A stretch of 64,000 nt of DNA from Melampsora larici-populina 98AG31 (GCF_000204055.1 NW_006768765.1:3049601-3113600), one strand, 5' to 3'; shown: positions 1 through 12,372, counted from the stretch's first letter. Notes: generated by a model from the sequence alone, not told the origin. Numbers and translations are program-made.

Positions 1-799
1 ATGGTGTGACGTAGAACAAGTTCGGATTGGACCGGCAGGATTTGTGGTGAGTCAGATAAGGCACGTGTCATTTCTTGATCGAGCATAATTGATCTATTTC
101 AATTGCTTCTATCACCTTTTTCAATAACTTGAAGGTATTTCAATCATACTGCGATGAACAGGTTGACGGCGCTGATGCTCAATAGCTCCGAATCCAGAGT
201 TACTAAAAGATCTATTATTCAATAACCAATAAAATTATGATCTGGTACCGACCAGATGTCTTGTAACCTAGCCTAGGAATAGCTTTGGAGATGATGAATG
301 TCCTGCTGTTGGAACATATACTAAACAGCGATTGAAGAGTGACTCCTTCAAACGGGATTTGAACACGAAACCCTACAAATCCAGTTTATATACTCTAAGG
401 TGTGGTAATTCTTCATACTTACCTTGCGTTTGCAGTCTTGGGTGATCAAGGATACCTGACTGTCGTCAGTGAGTCTGCGCATGGCACAGCGACCCATTCG
501 CTTCACTCAGACAATCTGGCGGGTTTATGTCCATGATGTAAGCCGATGCACAATCTCTTGAACGGACGAACCGGCTTTCGAGCTGGTTCGCCTATCCTTT
601 TTCTTTTTACCCCTCTAATCTGTCATGTAGGATATGATCGGCTTGCTTTTCAGATTTGTACCCTGAAATCTGATCGGATGAGGTTAGATATGATGTTTAG
701 ATGATCGACGTCTTGTTGCTAATTAGACGCTTTAGACCATTTCGTTTGTGTAAGCAGGGCACTCTTGTGTATAGACTCACGTTTGATTTCCTGATTTGG
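1..799. other. No gene seen
   Basis: Unremarkable AT-rich sequence. The only open frame, starting near 701, has no recognisable domain and runs straight through the palindromic MITE at 802-890, so it is not called. Confidence 0.5.
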
Positions 800-801
800 T
801 A

Positions 802-890
802 CAGTCAAACCGGAAAAGCTTGCCACCAATTCCCCGCCAATTTGCTCGAGTTTTGCGGGCAAAATTGGTCAAGCTTTTCCGGTTTGACTG
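802..890. mobile_element. 89-bp palindromic MITE flanked by TA
   Basis: The ends are perfect inverted repeats starting CAGTCAAACCGGAAAAGCTT (802-821), with the complement closing at 890. The middle is also partly self-complementary around CTCGAG. A TA dinucleotide sits on each side (800-801 and 891-892), as expected for Tc1/mariner-type target duplication. A diverged relative lies near 26690-26752. Confidence 0.75.
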
Positions 891-892
891 TA

Positions 893-1559
893 AGCTTTTA
901 TCAGGATGTGCTTATCTGGAGTCGGACGAAGCCGAGAACATGATCACAGATAATCGGGTTTATCTGATCCATGTCAAAATAAGGTCTTCTTTGGCTCATT
1001 GGCTTGATCGGTCAAATTTGAAATCGATGATTTATAATTTAAATTTCTACCATCAAAAATTGTTCAAGTTTTCAAAATTAAAAATGGAAATTAAACATTT
1101 CATATGTACTAAAATAAAAAACTAAAAAAATAAAAATATTAAGATTGAAAGATAAAATATACTAGAAGAAAAAGAGTAGTGTCCAGAAGAAAAAGATAAT
1201 AAGTTAATGAAATGAATGAATGACTTATAAATTGGATCGAAAAAAAAAGAAGAAAAGACATTAACAAAGAAAATGATATTACAAGGTGTAATAAAGAGAA
1301 AAAAGAAGATCTTTTTCCTTTGAGAGTTCTTTATTCGTATTGAAACAAATCAAAATCAAGAGATCAAAATCAAAACTACATTTAAAAAAAAAGATTCTTT
1401 TGAACCATGAAAATCTCATTTAATGACACGATTTATTCTTATGATGAGATTAAAAATCTAAAGAAGAAGAAAATCTAAAGAAAAAACAAATCTAAACAAA
1501 TCAAAAAACAAAAAACATAACAAAAACAAAACAAATACTTAAGATTGTTTGATGTTGGA
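893..1559. other. AT-rich spacer, no gene seen
   Basis: A/T-rich, purine-biased stretch with many A runs, downstream of the minus-strand gene that ends at 1560. It probably includes that gene's 3' untranslated region. No coding signal or repeat was recognised. Confidence 0.5.
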
Positions 1560-4168
1560 TTATTTGTTATACATCCCATAGACACTAAAAGTTGGACTTC
1601 TATAATCGGGTTGATCTTGTCTTTTGAAATTCATTTGACCAAGTGGAATAAACCCATCGTGATGAGAAGAAAGACCTTCTTTGGCTGCTACTACTACTGG
1701 TTGTTGTGGTTGTTGATCATAAGTACTGATTCCACAATAAGCATCTTCAATAGGATGATTAATATGTTGAGATTGACTCAGAGGGTCAGATCAAACCATG
1801 ATCTCAGGTAATGGTAAAGAAGCAGTTTGGAATGAAGGATACAATGGGTTGGATTCAGGTGAAGTTTGAATAGATTGTAACTCAGGTAAATCAAATTTAG
1901 ATATAGGATTAATGATAGGTAAAACATTTAAGATTTCAGTTTGGCTTTCTTGATTTTGAATTGAATTTAGATCTTGAAGGTTAGGATAAAGTTGAGAGTA
2001 TCTAGCAAATTGACCTGGTTGAACTCCTTCAGGTTGACCAATTTGTCCAGTATAATTCGAGATATCACACATTTCGGAATAATAACTTACCCCACAAGTC
2101 GGAGGGTTTGTAAGGGTGGCTGATGCGTCTCCTATGATTCTAGGTGTATCTGATGATGGAATAGATTGAATCACTTGTCAATCTCTTTCTTCTACGGTAG
2201 GATTGAAATTAGGTGATTGACCATAGAATGGTGTCACCGGGTTATAAATCGTTGAACCTGAATTTGAAAATCGGTCTTGTAAATGACGTGCACTTTCAGC
2301 TGGAGAAGGTTGTGGTGATAAAGCTTTATCAAGACAATGAAGCATATCTTCTAATTCCTTAGAAGCTTCTAATGGACTCATCAATGGTCGGTTCGAGTTT
2401 GAGGCATAATGACCAGGAAGAAGACCATTAGGATGAGGCAAAAGGCTCCTAGAAATCGAATTTGATCCTGGAAGCATAGCAGGCGTAGGGATAGCTAGCT
2501 GGATGGTGGGATGGTAAGGAATTGCAGAAGGCATGCTAGGGAAGTCCGATGAGAAATCACAAAGTACATGTGAGTCTGCTGGCATAGGATCAACTGCAAA
2601 AGATTTCAGAACTGTAAGCCAAAGTGTGCACTCAAAAGATGATATACAAGACAAAACCACTTATGTTCAACCTTGCCCCATCCATTTGCATTTCCATAAG
2701 CATCAGTCAAACCCATGATTGTATCTTTCTTACGTCTTTCCATCTCCTTTTGATGATCGGATTCCCGATCACCGATTTCACTTAACCAATTCATAGAAGA
2801 AGAAGTAGGAAAGTTAGGTTTCATTGGTCTAGGTTTATGACGACGATCAGAAGTGGATTTAGATTTGATTAATTCGGTTTTCTTAATCGATAGATGGTTT
2901 GGTAAGACTTCATTAGAAATTTCATCAGATGAGACTTGATGAGCTCTTTCCCAACCATTATAAACTAAACCATTGACACTACTATTATTGTAATCAGAAT
3001 CAAGACCCAATTGAGAATCTTTTGAATGATGAACGTTTTCAGGGATTGAAGGGATTGAAGATAGTTCAGATTGGCTTAACATCACGGCTGGACCGAAATC
3101 TAAATCTTCATAAAGTGATTTGGTTTCATTTCTTTGTTTATTGATGGATGTATTATAAGGTAATGGAATATGATAAGTTGTATCACCTAAATCTTCAGCA
3201 CTACCCCATAATTTAGATTCACGATTTTTCGAATTTCGATTTTGATTAGTACGACCAATTGATTTAGATAAAGAAGATTTTTCTTGAATCAATTCATCTC
3301 CAATTTGATTTCCATTAATCTTATTTAATAATTTGGTATCATTCAGTTTAGGTTTTTCGGATTTGGAATCATAAAATGAAGTTCGATATTCATCTACTCC
3401 CCAAATCAATTTATGTTTTCCTTCACAGGCTAAAGAAAGAAAGAAAGAAAGAAGAAAAGAAAAAAGTTAAGAAAGGGTTTTTCGGAAAAAGCTTTTTTGG
3501 GGATTTAAATTGATGAAAATTCACTTACTTCTTTTTCTATTACAACATTTCCAAATCCCAAAAAATAAAACTGCAACACAGATTGTAGCTCCACCACTGA
3601 TTGCATAAAGAGTTGTGGGTGACATTGTACGAGATGCTTCTTGACCAGCATCTGGATCAACATTCAAAGCTGGAGCTTGTGCTTCAGGAGTTGTGATAGA
3701 TGAGATTGGAGAGCTTTGAAGATAAACCATTTGATTAGATTAAAGGATTCTGATTCAAAACAAAAACAGGTGGACTACTCACGTTGTGGGACGTTTAGCA
3801 TTCGTGCTTGCAGTTTGACAAGACTTACTGGGCAATGTCAAAGTCACTGCACTAATATTATGAGGAGCTTTTGCAGCCTTTGTGGTATTGGTAACTGAAG
3901 TAAGATTCTTGGCTAGATGTTTGGCGGTGGGCGTAGTAGGAACATCGTCAGTTGAATTATTCGCTCCAGTAGTATTGTTATCTGTTGAGGTATTGTTTGA
4001 ATCTGAGTCGGTGGGATCAGGTGTCACACGTCGAAGGTTAGAAACAAAGTTATTGATATTTGCTTGAGGGATTTGACATTTGGTATGAAGTCCTTTAAAT
4101 GAAGAATGAGTTGTTGTAAGACTATGTTTGAACTTTTTCATCTTAGACAAATCAGATAATTGAGACAT
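1560..4168 (-). CDS. Putative single-pass membrane protein with Ser/Thr-rich ectodomain
   Basis: Exon 1 (4168-3783) encodes a Thr/Asn/Ser-rich segment suited to an O-glycosylated outer domain. Exon 2 (3713-3529) adds a linker and one hydrophobic helix (TTLYAISGGATICVAVLFFG) followed by a basic stop-transfer CCNRKRSK. Exon 3 starts at 3429 and encodes a long polar cytoplasmic tail. The introns 3782-3714 (GTGAGT..AG) and 3528-3430 (GTAAGT..AG) join the frames exactly. A third junction near 2680-2600 is weak; a GC-AG donor fits the phase best. After it the frame stays open to a TAA at 1560-1562 except for two in-frame TGA codons (2178-2180 and 1791-1793). These may be real ends, short unrecognised introns, or mutations. 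No signal peptide was seen, so an upstream exon may be missing. The layout resembles stress-sensor or SKG6-like fungal membrane proteins, but I cannot assign a family. Confidence 0.55.
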
Positions 4169-5276
4169 CACAAGAAGATGATTATGTGTATTCAAGTAAA
4201 TTATTTCTATGAAAGAAAGATGAGTTTTTTAAATGTATATCTATCAACCAAGAAAGGCGAATGAAAGAAAGATATAAAAAGAGATTATTTATTAATTCTT
4301 TCGAAAAAGAAGAGATAAACCTGAATTGAATTAGGTAAGATTCAGAAAGAATGTGTGTTATAACAGAATCAAGATTAAAGTGTGTGTTTTTTGATGATAA
4401 TGATGATTAGGTGAATAAATTATTCATTAAGTGGACCGATTGTGTTGGGTCTTCATGTATTTGATTGATAAGTATTGTCCGAGAGTGTGTGGGTTGGGTT
4501 TAAAGGAGAAAGGATCCTATAAATAATCAGATGAGCTCTGCAGGTACAAATCACAAAATTGTAGTCATTTGACTGGTCACAAAATGTTCATAGGATAAAA
4601 GATTGGTGTGGATATAAAGATACCTGATAAAGAAATAAATACGCACTTTCTTGCCGCGGTCTCTCCTTGATAAAGAGAAAGTGTCTTTAGGATAGTAAGG
4701 ATGTAGGGGTGAAGGAGAGGGATTTTTGAAAATAAATTGATTGTAGAGTGGATATCAACGATAAGCTTGAAGAAATGATAAAAGTAAAAAAGTAGGAAAG
4801 AAAGGAAAAAGGGAAAAAAGAAGGGGATTAGAAAGGGTAAACAGGTACCCCTTTAAAAAGATAAATAGAAGATGGCGGTCGAGAGAGAAGTTCTTTGATA
4901 GGAAAAAAAATCTTTTTAGTGGTCCTGAAAAAAGTTTATCTTAATATCAAAAGGCTTTACTGTATGATTGATGATTAGGTTGATGATATGCTATTTAGAT
5001 AAATAGATATTACTTGAAAAGAAACATTGAGTAATTTAACCACCACACTGAAAATGTGGATCAAGGAAGAAAGACGAAGAAAAAGAATTGAAGAAATTGA
5101 GCCATGGACTGAAGCCATCTTTGCTTAACGGTCAAGGAGGCCGAAAAGTGAGAGTGGATTTGGTTGACACTAATGCTAGTAGCCTTGGTGAGACTAGTTT
5201 GTGCCTGGAATCTTTGCAAAGGAGATCTTTATAGAACATTCATCTTTTCATTTGAGCATGGCAAGACCTGAGGTTT
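4169..5276. other. Promoter-side intergenic region, no gene seen
   Basis: A/T-rich sequence upstream of the minus-strand membrane-protein gene and left of the TIR transposon. Several polypurine runs are present. No ORF or repeat was recognised. Confidence 0.5.
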
Positions 5277-5282
5277 GATTTG

Positions 5283-5462
5283 TATGGAATACATGTAGAC
5301 TCATACCGACATATAAACATGACTTGGATTCCACATGTAATTTTTTCATGTCATGTTTGGTCGAAATTCATCTCCAAGCCAAAAACCGTCCGACATGACT
5401 CATACCGACACACATCGACATGGATTTTTGATTCAAAAAAACCGTGTCGTAACATGAGTCAT
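5283..5462 (+). repeat. Left terminal inverted repeat of the large transposon
   Basis: 180 bp, starting TATGGAATACATGTAGACTC. It contains two internal copies of a CTCATACCGACA motif, and a third degenerate one follows just inside. It matches the reverse complement of 20659-20838 with three substitutions, at about positions 11, 42 and 65 of the repeat. Confidence 0.85.
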
Positions 5463-5661
5463 CTCGTACATCATGCCGTCCGGGAAGTCTCATACCAACA
5501 CAACATGACTCCAGATGTTTTTTTTTGTAATATTTCAATTTAGAGTCCAAAAAAAGAATTAAACACTCAATCACCAACACCCTTCTAGCTTGACAGTCAA
5601 CACCTCTTGATTCATTATTCCACCCACACTCTTCTTCCTTAATCTTGCTTCTCCACAAATA

Positions 5662-7222
5662 ATGCCAAAACAAAACAACAAAGCTATTATCAACTTGGTA
5701 CTGGAAAATGGTTTCAACAACAGACTCACCATACGAGAAATACAAGATGAACTTGCAAAAGAAGGAATAAGGCTGACCAAGAGAACAATCAATCGACATC
5801 GTAAACATTTGAATCACAACAAAACTCAGCCTCCCCTTCGCAAGAAACAGCTTCAAAGACGTAATGCCATCAGCAAACACTTCCATGAAGGCAAATCAAT
5901 CGAAGAGATGCTCATATGCTTGAAGAATGAGGATCATATCAAAATTAGCTGATCAACCTTAGCTCGTAATTGCAAAGACATGAACCTAACTCGTAAGGTT
6001 GATGATATCGACAAAGGAAAGTACACAGAAGAAGAGGTAGGCCAGCTTGTTACCGATATCCAGTCAGAAAATGGAGGAGAAGCTGGCATTTGTTCCATCA
6101 AGAACATTTTACTCAAGGAACACAATGTCCACATTCATAGGTCTGCTCTTCACCTTGTAATCTATCTGACAAGATGCATACTTACCTTTTTACAAACAAA
6201 CAGAGACCGTCTTGCAGAAATGTTGAGGCAAATTGATCCAGAAGGAGTATTACGTCGGCAAAGAAGAGTCCTAGTTCACCGTACTTTTAGGTGTCCAGGT
6301 CCAAATCATATATGGTTGGCAGACGGTCATGACAAGCTCCAGAAGTGGGGCATTAGGATATATGGATTCATCAATGCTTGGTCTCGCCGCATTCTGGGTC
6401 TCTTTGTACATGTCACCAATAGTGACCCCCGTCATATTGATATATACTATCTTCAATGTGTTAAAAAGTATGGTGGTGCACCACAGTATCTTTACACTGA
6501 TCGAGGCACTGAGACTGGGAAGATGGCAGCCAGTCACTCTGTGTTTGTTTGTATTCACGGCGGAGTTCCAGAGGAACGAGCATTGAAAAGACACAAGTTT
6601 ACAAAATCAGTTCGGAACCAGAAAATAGAGTGCTTTTAGAGTCAATTAATGCAACGACATAATCGTGGTGTTGTTCAAAGACTTTTTAATTCACTCGAAG
6701 CTGATTTCTTTGACCCTGACATTCAACTTGATTGGTAAGTGATACTCCTACTCCTTTTAGAATGAAAGCTGACTGTTACTTGTTTTGAAGGCTTTTGTTC
6801 CTTTATTTGTGGATTCCTTCATTCAGAAGCAGTTGGATCTATTTACCGAACAATACAACCAGAGCAAACGTAGAAAGGATCCTCACTCCGCCCTTCCCAG
6901 TGGTCACAGTGCTGACTTTTGCTACAAAAATCCTGTTGAGTTGTTTGATGGGGATGATGGGTTGATTCATGTCCCCCCTGAAGACATAGATAGTCAAATC
7001 TTAGAAGATTATCCTGAGATACATAGTTTGTTTACTTACACACCTGACTGGTTTTCATTGGTTGCAGATCTCATCATGCCCACCTTGAATCTCTCACACA
7101 AGAACCTCAAGTACTCTAATATATGGGTTGCATTTTGCTTTATGCGTAACACTTTGTTAGATCACAACTGGTATGGCACTCTCTTTGAAGGAAAAGATCT
7201 AAACTCTTTTGGTACTTTGTGA
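5662..7222 (+). pseudogene. DDE integrase-like transposase, degraded
   Basis: The frame opens at ATG 5662 with a helix-turn-helix-like N-terminus. A second HTH-like stretch (about 5860-6000) is followed by an integrase core. The acidic triad is visible as the D of WLADGHDKL, the D of LYTDRGTET and the E of NQKIE. The frame is interrupted by TGA at 5950-5952 and TAG at 6637-6639 but stays otherwise open in the same phase to about 6737. A GTAAGT donor then leads to a second exon (about 6788-7222), whose junction I could not make in-frame. The first stop sits where CGA (Arg) would read naturally; the second sits in a motif that usually reads Leu-Trp in relatives, so TGG to TAG is likely. It should be the mobilising enzyme of the surrounding element, now non-functional unless suppressed. 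Confidence 0.7.
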
Positions 7223-7406
7223 TGAATGTTTTATAATTCTATTTGAAAACTCATGTTTTATATGCATCTTTTCTTGGATGGTTTTTTTAGTTCTTGATTA
7301 AAAGAGACAAATATGTTTTTTTGTTTACGGAAAAAAAAATAAACACTGATTCATAATGTGATAAAAGGAGACAAACTGTTTATAAAAATAGAAAAAAAAA
7401 GTGAAA

Positions 7407-8915
7407 TTACAAGGATTTCAATTTTGCTTTGAAAGCTTCCATCTCATCCTTCTGCTTCTGACATTTTATCATATCACATTTACGAATCAACTCGTCTGCA
7501 TAATTTTCAACTAATGTTTCTTGGTAAATTTCCCACTCTTCATCGCTCCTGTTGTCTTGCATGTCAGTAAGCTGGTTAAGACGTTGAACTATACTTTTAG
7601 CAATTTGACAAGATGATCCGAATCGGGTTATCTTTGCATCCTCTGGCTTGATAGGTTGATGATCATGAGTAAAAGTCTTCGAGTGAGTACTGTAGTGTTT
7701 GATGTCTGATGCCCAAACCATTTCAACAACTCCATCACATCCATCAAAATTAATGTCAAAATTGTAGTCAGGAAATACAAATCGGGCTCCTTTAGTATAG
7801 CCATGCTTTGAGGTTCTACCACTTCAATACAACCTACCTGTATCCCGATGAATCAGACTAAATAATCCAAAGGTATAGCCGGAGTGATCGTTATCAACAT
7901 GCACCTTGTTAGCAAACTCATCACGTGTGATAACAAAATTGGAACCAAAGACACGTCCATTGGGTGATTTGAAAAAAGACTTTGATGCCCAGGATGGTGG
8001 ATGACATTGTGCAGCTCGTTCACAGTTGGATTGAAAGGCACCAAGGGATAGAGATGCAAATCGTTCCGCTAAGAAGTGATTGATATATGGAAGGTACATC
8101 TGACGACGTAAGTCATTTTCCATTCGAGCCACAAGGCGTGCAGTAGTCGGATTGAGAGCGTAAGGACCTAGTAGCCAAAAGAATAAAATCAAACTCTCCT
8201 CCAAATCATAGAAAAGTTAAAACAATAATAATAATAAATACACACCACCATATTTTTTCTTCCTATATCCACCACGAAACCCCATCACAAACATCTGACC
8301 AGATTTCATGTGCTTCAGAGCTTCAGCTGCACCATTTGTCACACAGCGATATCGGGTAGTTCCGTGTTGATATGAAGTCATGATTGAGTTGTTGAAGTTT
8401 TCAAAGAGTTTTGCACATTCAGGTACAAGTTCGCGCTTCAATTTTCCTGTGTTCAACCGTTTTCCAGTATATTCACGTTTGTTGAATCGGACCACAGCAA
8501 GGAGCTTCGTTCCATATTTATTCAATAAGACTACAGTACCAAACGTAAGTGATAAATGTTTTTGTTTTCCATGCTCAGTTCGAAAGATGAATGTAGCATC
8601 TCTAGGAAGACCAAATCAATCACGGATCTTCTGTTTAAATTCAGCACAAATGTGAGCTTGTTTCTCAGCTCGATTCATGTTCAACGTCTGATCAGAAGAA
8701 GGGGTTGGGGTATTTGGATGATGAAGCCAATGAGCAATGATCTTGGTTTTCTTGATTGCTATTCGAATTTCTACTTGATCAGCTTTAAGCTTTTTTCGAC
8801 CACGTTTCTGTGATGGAGATCTATATTTCTTCTTATCACTAATAAAAGACAAAATTAAAAGGTCATCAGCTAAAGATCCCTTACAGTCAGATAGCAACCC
8901 ACTTTCAGCGTCCAT
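7407..8915 (-). pseudogene. TET/JBP-like 2OG-Fe(II) dioxygenase, two premature stops
   Basis: Exon 1 (8915-8246) and exon 2 (8167-7407) join across a 78-nt GT-AG intron to give 477 codons. The N-terminus is basic (SQKRGRKK). The core shows the Fe-binding H-x-D of KVHVDNDHSGYTFGLF, a downstream PDY-DGCDGVVEMVW segment, a distal His in IKHYSTH and an Arg in ITRFGSSCQI that would bind 2-oxoglutarate. A Glu/Lys-rich coiled tail ends the protein. This order matches the fungal TET/JBP-like family, whose characterised relatives oxidise 5-methylcytosine or thymine in DNA. TGA codons at 8616-8618 and 7824-7826 interrupt the frame without shifting it, so the gene is probably recently inactivated. It lies tail-to-tail with the transposase inside the same inverted repeats. 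Confidence 0.75.
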
Positions 8916-9638
8916 CCCACACTTGGATAATGATGATTAGGCTTGCATAAGGTCTGCGTCAAACCCTACCCACAAGAGTCTGGTGCGTGAAGCCAACCCA
9001 GTCTTCTTGGGGAGGACAAGTACAGTTGAACCTCAGCAGTGACCGTAGATCATCATGATCCAAAACCAATTTGATAGAGGAATGGAGATCAAGTAGTTCC
9101 GCATTCACATAGTGAAGAATGAACATGCAAGATCTGATTCCATCCTCTATCAAATTGACCTGTGAGACTTCTGCGTGTACTGGTATCTGACCATCATGGA
9201 AGAAGGTATCAAGTTGGATCTCACGTAATCATCATGATCCAAATGAAAGAAATTGAAAACAATTGATTTTGGATGGAAAAGATCAATTTCTAATCAAAAA
9301 GATTGATTTCAAAAGGGAAACGGTCAATTTTGGATCAAAACTATCAATTCTGGATTAAAACGATGGATTTCGGATCGAAACAAACTGTTTTCGTTCAATC
9401 AGATGGGAACAATTCGTTATCGTTAAATCGAAAGGAAACGAGTTGTTATCGTTAAATCGAAAGGAATCGATTTGTTATCGTTGAATCAAAAGGAAACGAT
9501 TGAATCTGGTTGATTTAGGTTGAGATAACGTTTTGATATCTAATCACTAAGAGAACTATTGATCCAAAAACAAAAATAGTCAATGTGAAGTTGATGAACC
9601 AATCAATGACATTATCTATACATGAAGAAGAGAACAGT
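8916..9638. other. Non-coding interior of the large transposon
   Basis: Upstream of the dioxygenase gene. The segment 9240-9520 is built from loose repeats of GATTGATTT/AATCGAAAGGAAACGA-type units about 25-35 bp long, perhaps subterminal or regulatory repeats. It was cut from its continuation at 17552 by the DIRS insertion. No ORF is credible. Confidence 0.5.
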
Positions 9639-9886
9639 TCCATTATTCCGCTACTCAATTGTCTTTCATAAGAATTGAGTCTTGCCTTCTTCAGTCTTTT
9701 TACTGAACAAGACAAGAAACTATGTGGGCTAGAGGCCTCCCCGAAAATTCTTGTGAATTTTTGGGGATGCCAGTTTTCAAGAGGTCACTTCCTTTCCAGG
9801 CTTCTACGAGAGGTTTTTCTTAACCTATCTAGAACCTGAAGGAGTTACCCCTTTGAAAGACTAGAGCGTGGGGAGCCGGGGTCTCC
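9639..9886 (-). repeat. B2 split direct repeat, 3' end of DIRS element
   Basis: 248 bp, near-identical to 10381-10628; one base differs near 9715 (GACAAGAAA against GACTAGAAA). Its outer edge TCCATTATTCC is the right terminus of the element in element orientation. Confidence 0.9.
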
Positions 9887-9940
9887 CCTGGAAAACACAC
9901 TAAGTTGGTTTCCCTAATTGTTTTAGGGAGGGTGGGTCGG

Positions 9941-10380
9941 ACAAAAAAGATTTCGTAACAACCTATAGGATTGTAGTAAACTTATTAACAATCTAGGGAT
10001 GAATTGATATCGAATTTAAATTCTTATAGTAAGTTGAATTACGGATAATTGATAGTTAATGCAGTGCAGTGAATGGAAAGATGATTGAGATGAAAAAGAT
10101 ACGGTCTAGGAAAAAGGAAAGAAAGGGAGGAAAGTCCTTCCCTCTCTTTGATGCTCTATATATCATCATGTCTTCCGCCTTTCTTTTATTTCCAATATTA
10201 TGACGTATTTAATCTAATTATATGGCTTTCGTAATCCCGTCTCTCTTGAGAAGGAATATGATATTCCTCTTTCTGGATTAAGGATGACACGCTACTTTTC
10301 ACTCTCACTCCTATCTGTCATCTATCTAGTGCACGCCTTCATGGACTGACTTCACATTTCGTGCCTCATGTAAAGGCCTA
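9941..10380 (-). repeat. A2 split direct repeat of DIRS element
   Basis: About 440 bp, starting ACAAAAAAGATTT on the plus strand and matching 17110-17549 with only scattered substitutions. It directly abuts B1 with no spacer, while about 54 bp separate it from B2. Confidence 0.9.
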
Positions 10381-10628
10381 TCCATTATTCCGCTACTCAA
10401 TTGTCTTTCATAAGAATTGAGTCTTGCCTTCTTCAGTCTTTTTACTGAACAAGACTAGAAACTATGTGGGCTAGAGGCCTCCCCGAAAATTCTTGTGAAT
10501 TTTTGGGGATGCCAGTTTTCAAGAGGTCACTTCCTTTCCAGGCTTCTACGAGAGGTTTTTCTTAACCTATCTAGAACCTGAAGGAGTTACCCCTTTGAAA
10601 GACTAGAGCGTGGGGAGCCGGGGTCTCC
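10381..10628 (-). repeat. B1 split direct repeat of DIRS element
   Basis: 248-bp internal copy of B2, between the recombinase gene and A2. The shared sequence stops at GGGGTCTCC on both copies. Confidence 0.9.
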
Positions 10629-10768
10629 TTTCACTCAGGTTAGTGTCGGTCCTGAGCCTCTCCGGCTCTTCCCCACACCGTCGCTAGCCACACGTTTTCT
10701 CAATCAGCCAGACTCTCCTTAAAGGTTCATTTCTAATGTACTCAGAAACTAAGAGGCCTAGATACATT

Positions 10769-11935
10769 TCATGACACGTAAGTAGGGATTTTGCATCGCT
10801 CCTTGTCTAGTACATATTGCGCGCACCGCCATTCTATCCCTGACCACTCTCGCTGGTACAGTGAACAGCATTCCGACTTCCAACGGCCCAGGTGTTTTAT
10901 CTCTTCCTTTTTAATCCCTGCTCTTGTCAGGAGTGTTGCGCCACCTATCCTGAAGGAGTGGCCCGTCATGTTGCTCGATTTTCCCCAAGCTGACTCTAAC
11001 ACCTTAATGAAGATTGGTCTCGTTATCGCCGTTGTCCAACCGTCTCTCCAAGTCATAAAAAGTCTTGGGTCTTTTACCCTTTCCATCCTTCGCACTAGCT
11101 GTCCTAAAGCTTTGAATGGGCAAAGGCGGCCGCCTGTTTCTCTAAGCAATAGATACTGCAGCTCGCCCTTTTTGGATGTCTTTGCATCACGAAGCGTAAT
11201 CTTCGCCATCCGCTGTCCTCCTACCAATATAAACTGCAAATCAGACTTTAGAACGGCTTGGATGTCCCTTTTATTGTAAGACGTTGTTTTATAAACAAGT
11301 TCTCCTATTCGAGCCAAACCCCAATACGCTGTGAGGACCAACGCGGTAATCCCTACCGGATCCACCTCATTCTCCTGGATGTAGTCGAGTAGTTGTGCTA
11401 AAGCTTTTGGTGATACAGGTCTTCTGTCGCCTCCCAGTAGCTTCGCCTCCATTTCCAACCTTGTTGACGAACGTAGAATACTCTTCATTCGTGTCTCATT
11501 AATAGTCGGGCACCGCTGTCCATGAAAATCGTGCCAAGTCCGGACTGCAGACAAATATTTGTGTATCGTCACCACTCTTATTGGCTTGTTCGTAGCTTTT
11601 TCGTTATGGTTGTGTCCCGCCCATACAATGAAAGATTTGATCGTAGACCGAGCTGCTGGGAATGGTTGTAGGCCGAACTGCGTTGTAAAGACTTTAAATT
11701 TTTTAACACCAGATGCATAAGATTCTAGGGTACTCCTCTTCCATCCGCCCTTTATCATGTGTCGCTGAGTGCTCGTGAGTCGTTGAGGAGTGTCATCTTT
11801 TACTCGAAGAAAGGTTGTTAAGTCCTTCATTCTTGGAATCCCGTTATCTTCTAAAAACAAAATTTTTTTAAAACGATTCAGACGTGTTATAGCGAAGGTA
11901 CTATGTTTGCTGATGCTCTTACTTTTTCCTACCAC
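10769..11935 (-). CDS. DIRS tyrosine recombinase (integrase)
   Basis: Up to 388 codons. An N-terminal SAM-like core-binding region (GGWKRSTLESYASG) precedes the catalytic domain. It has the first Arg in YWGLARIGEL (about residue 210), the H-x-x-R box in GHSFRIGGATLL (about 325) and a following LGRW. The nucleophile Tyr is probably in the CCSLYQREW segment, which differs from the usual spacing. It should cut and rejoin circular cDNA into the genome at the TC core seen at the element ends. The first codon of the open frame is GTG, just after a possible splice acceptor at 11937, so the true start may lie in an upstream exon such as 12130-11942. The next in-frame ATG encodes MKDLTTFLR. Confidence 0.85.
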   Translation of the reverse strand: MVGKSKSISKHSTFAITRLNRFKKILFLEDNGIPRMKDLTTFLRVKDDTPQRLTSTQRHMIKGGWKRSTLESYASGVKKFKVFTTQFGLQPFPAARSTIKSFIVWAGHNHNEKATNKPIRVVTIHKYLSAVRTWHDFHGQRCPTINETRMKSILRSSTRLEMEAKLLGGDRRPVSPKALAQLLDYIQENEVDPVGITALVLTAYWGLARIGELVYKTTSYNKRDIQAVLKSDLQFILVGGQRMAKITLRDAKTSKKGELQYLLLRETGGRLCPFKALGQLVRRMERVKDPRLFMTWRDGWTTAITRPIFIKVLESAWGKSSNMTGHSFRIGGATLLTRAGIKKEEIKHLGRWKSECCSLYQREWSGIEWRCAQYVLDKERCKIPTYVS

Positions 11936-11941
11936 TGCTAG

Positions 11942-12130
11942 TTAAAAGACGGCTGTCTGGATTAAACCTTCACGCTGAAGCAGAATTGGTAACTTTTTGA
12001 AGATAAACAGGGGGATGGGTTCAATTTTTCTAAACCAAAACGCATCTCGTGGATCCTCTGGATTTATAACCTCCTGACTCAGCAATCCTGACGGATCTTT
12101 TTTGGTCCTTGGGAAAGTCTCCTGAATCAA
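11942..12130 (-). CDS. Possible upstream exon of the DIRS recombinase
   Basis: 62-codon frame starting with ATG and ending TAA right before a CTAG/CAG acceptor-like sequence ahead of the recombinase frame. It has no known domain. It may be a leader exon, a separate small ORF or chance. It lies in the 440-bp gap between the RT and recombinase genes. Confidence 0.3.
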   Translation of the reverse strand: MIQETFPRTKKDPSGLLSQEVINPEDPRDAFWFRKIEPIPLFIFKKLPILLQREGLIQTAVF

Positions 12131-12372
12131 TCAGCCTCACTCTCGTAATATCGACCCCGGGCTATCAGGATTTATCGTTATTACGTAAGCAACCGACCTT
12201 GGTTCTCAAGGATCGCTTCAATGGGATTGGGGGGATTAACATTATCACATTGTTTCATTTTTAACATCACAAGGCCACAAGTATGCTAGCTACAAATTTG
12301 ATACGAAGGCACCCGAAAGGATCGACGTTACTATAACCAGCTCTGGGTTTGGTTCTGCTCCAGTCAGCGCTT

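Noticed and set aside
5283..5545. The left inverted repeat as a stand-alone MITE
   Set aside because: No second inverted end lies nearby; the partner is at 20659-20838 with a near-matching 6-bp flank.
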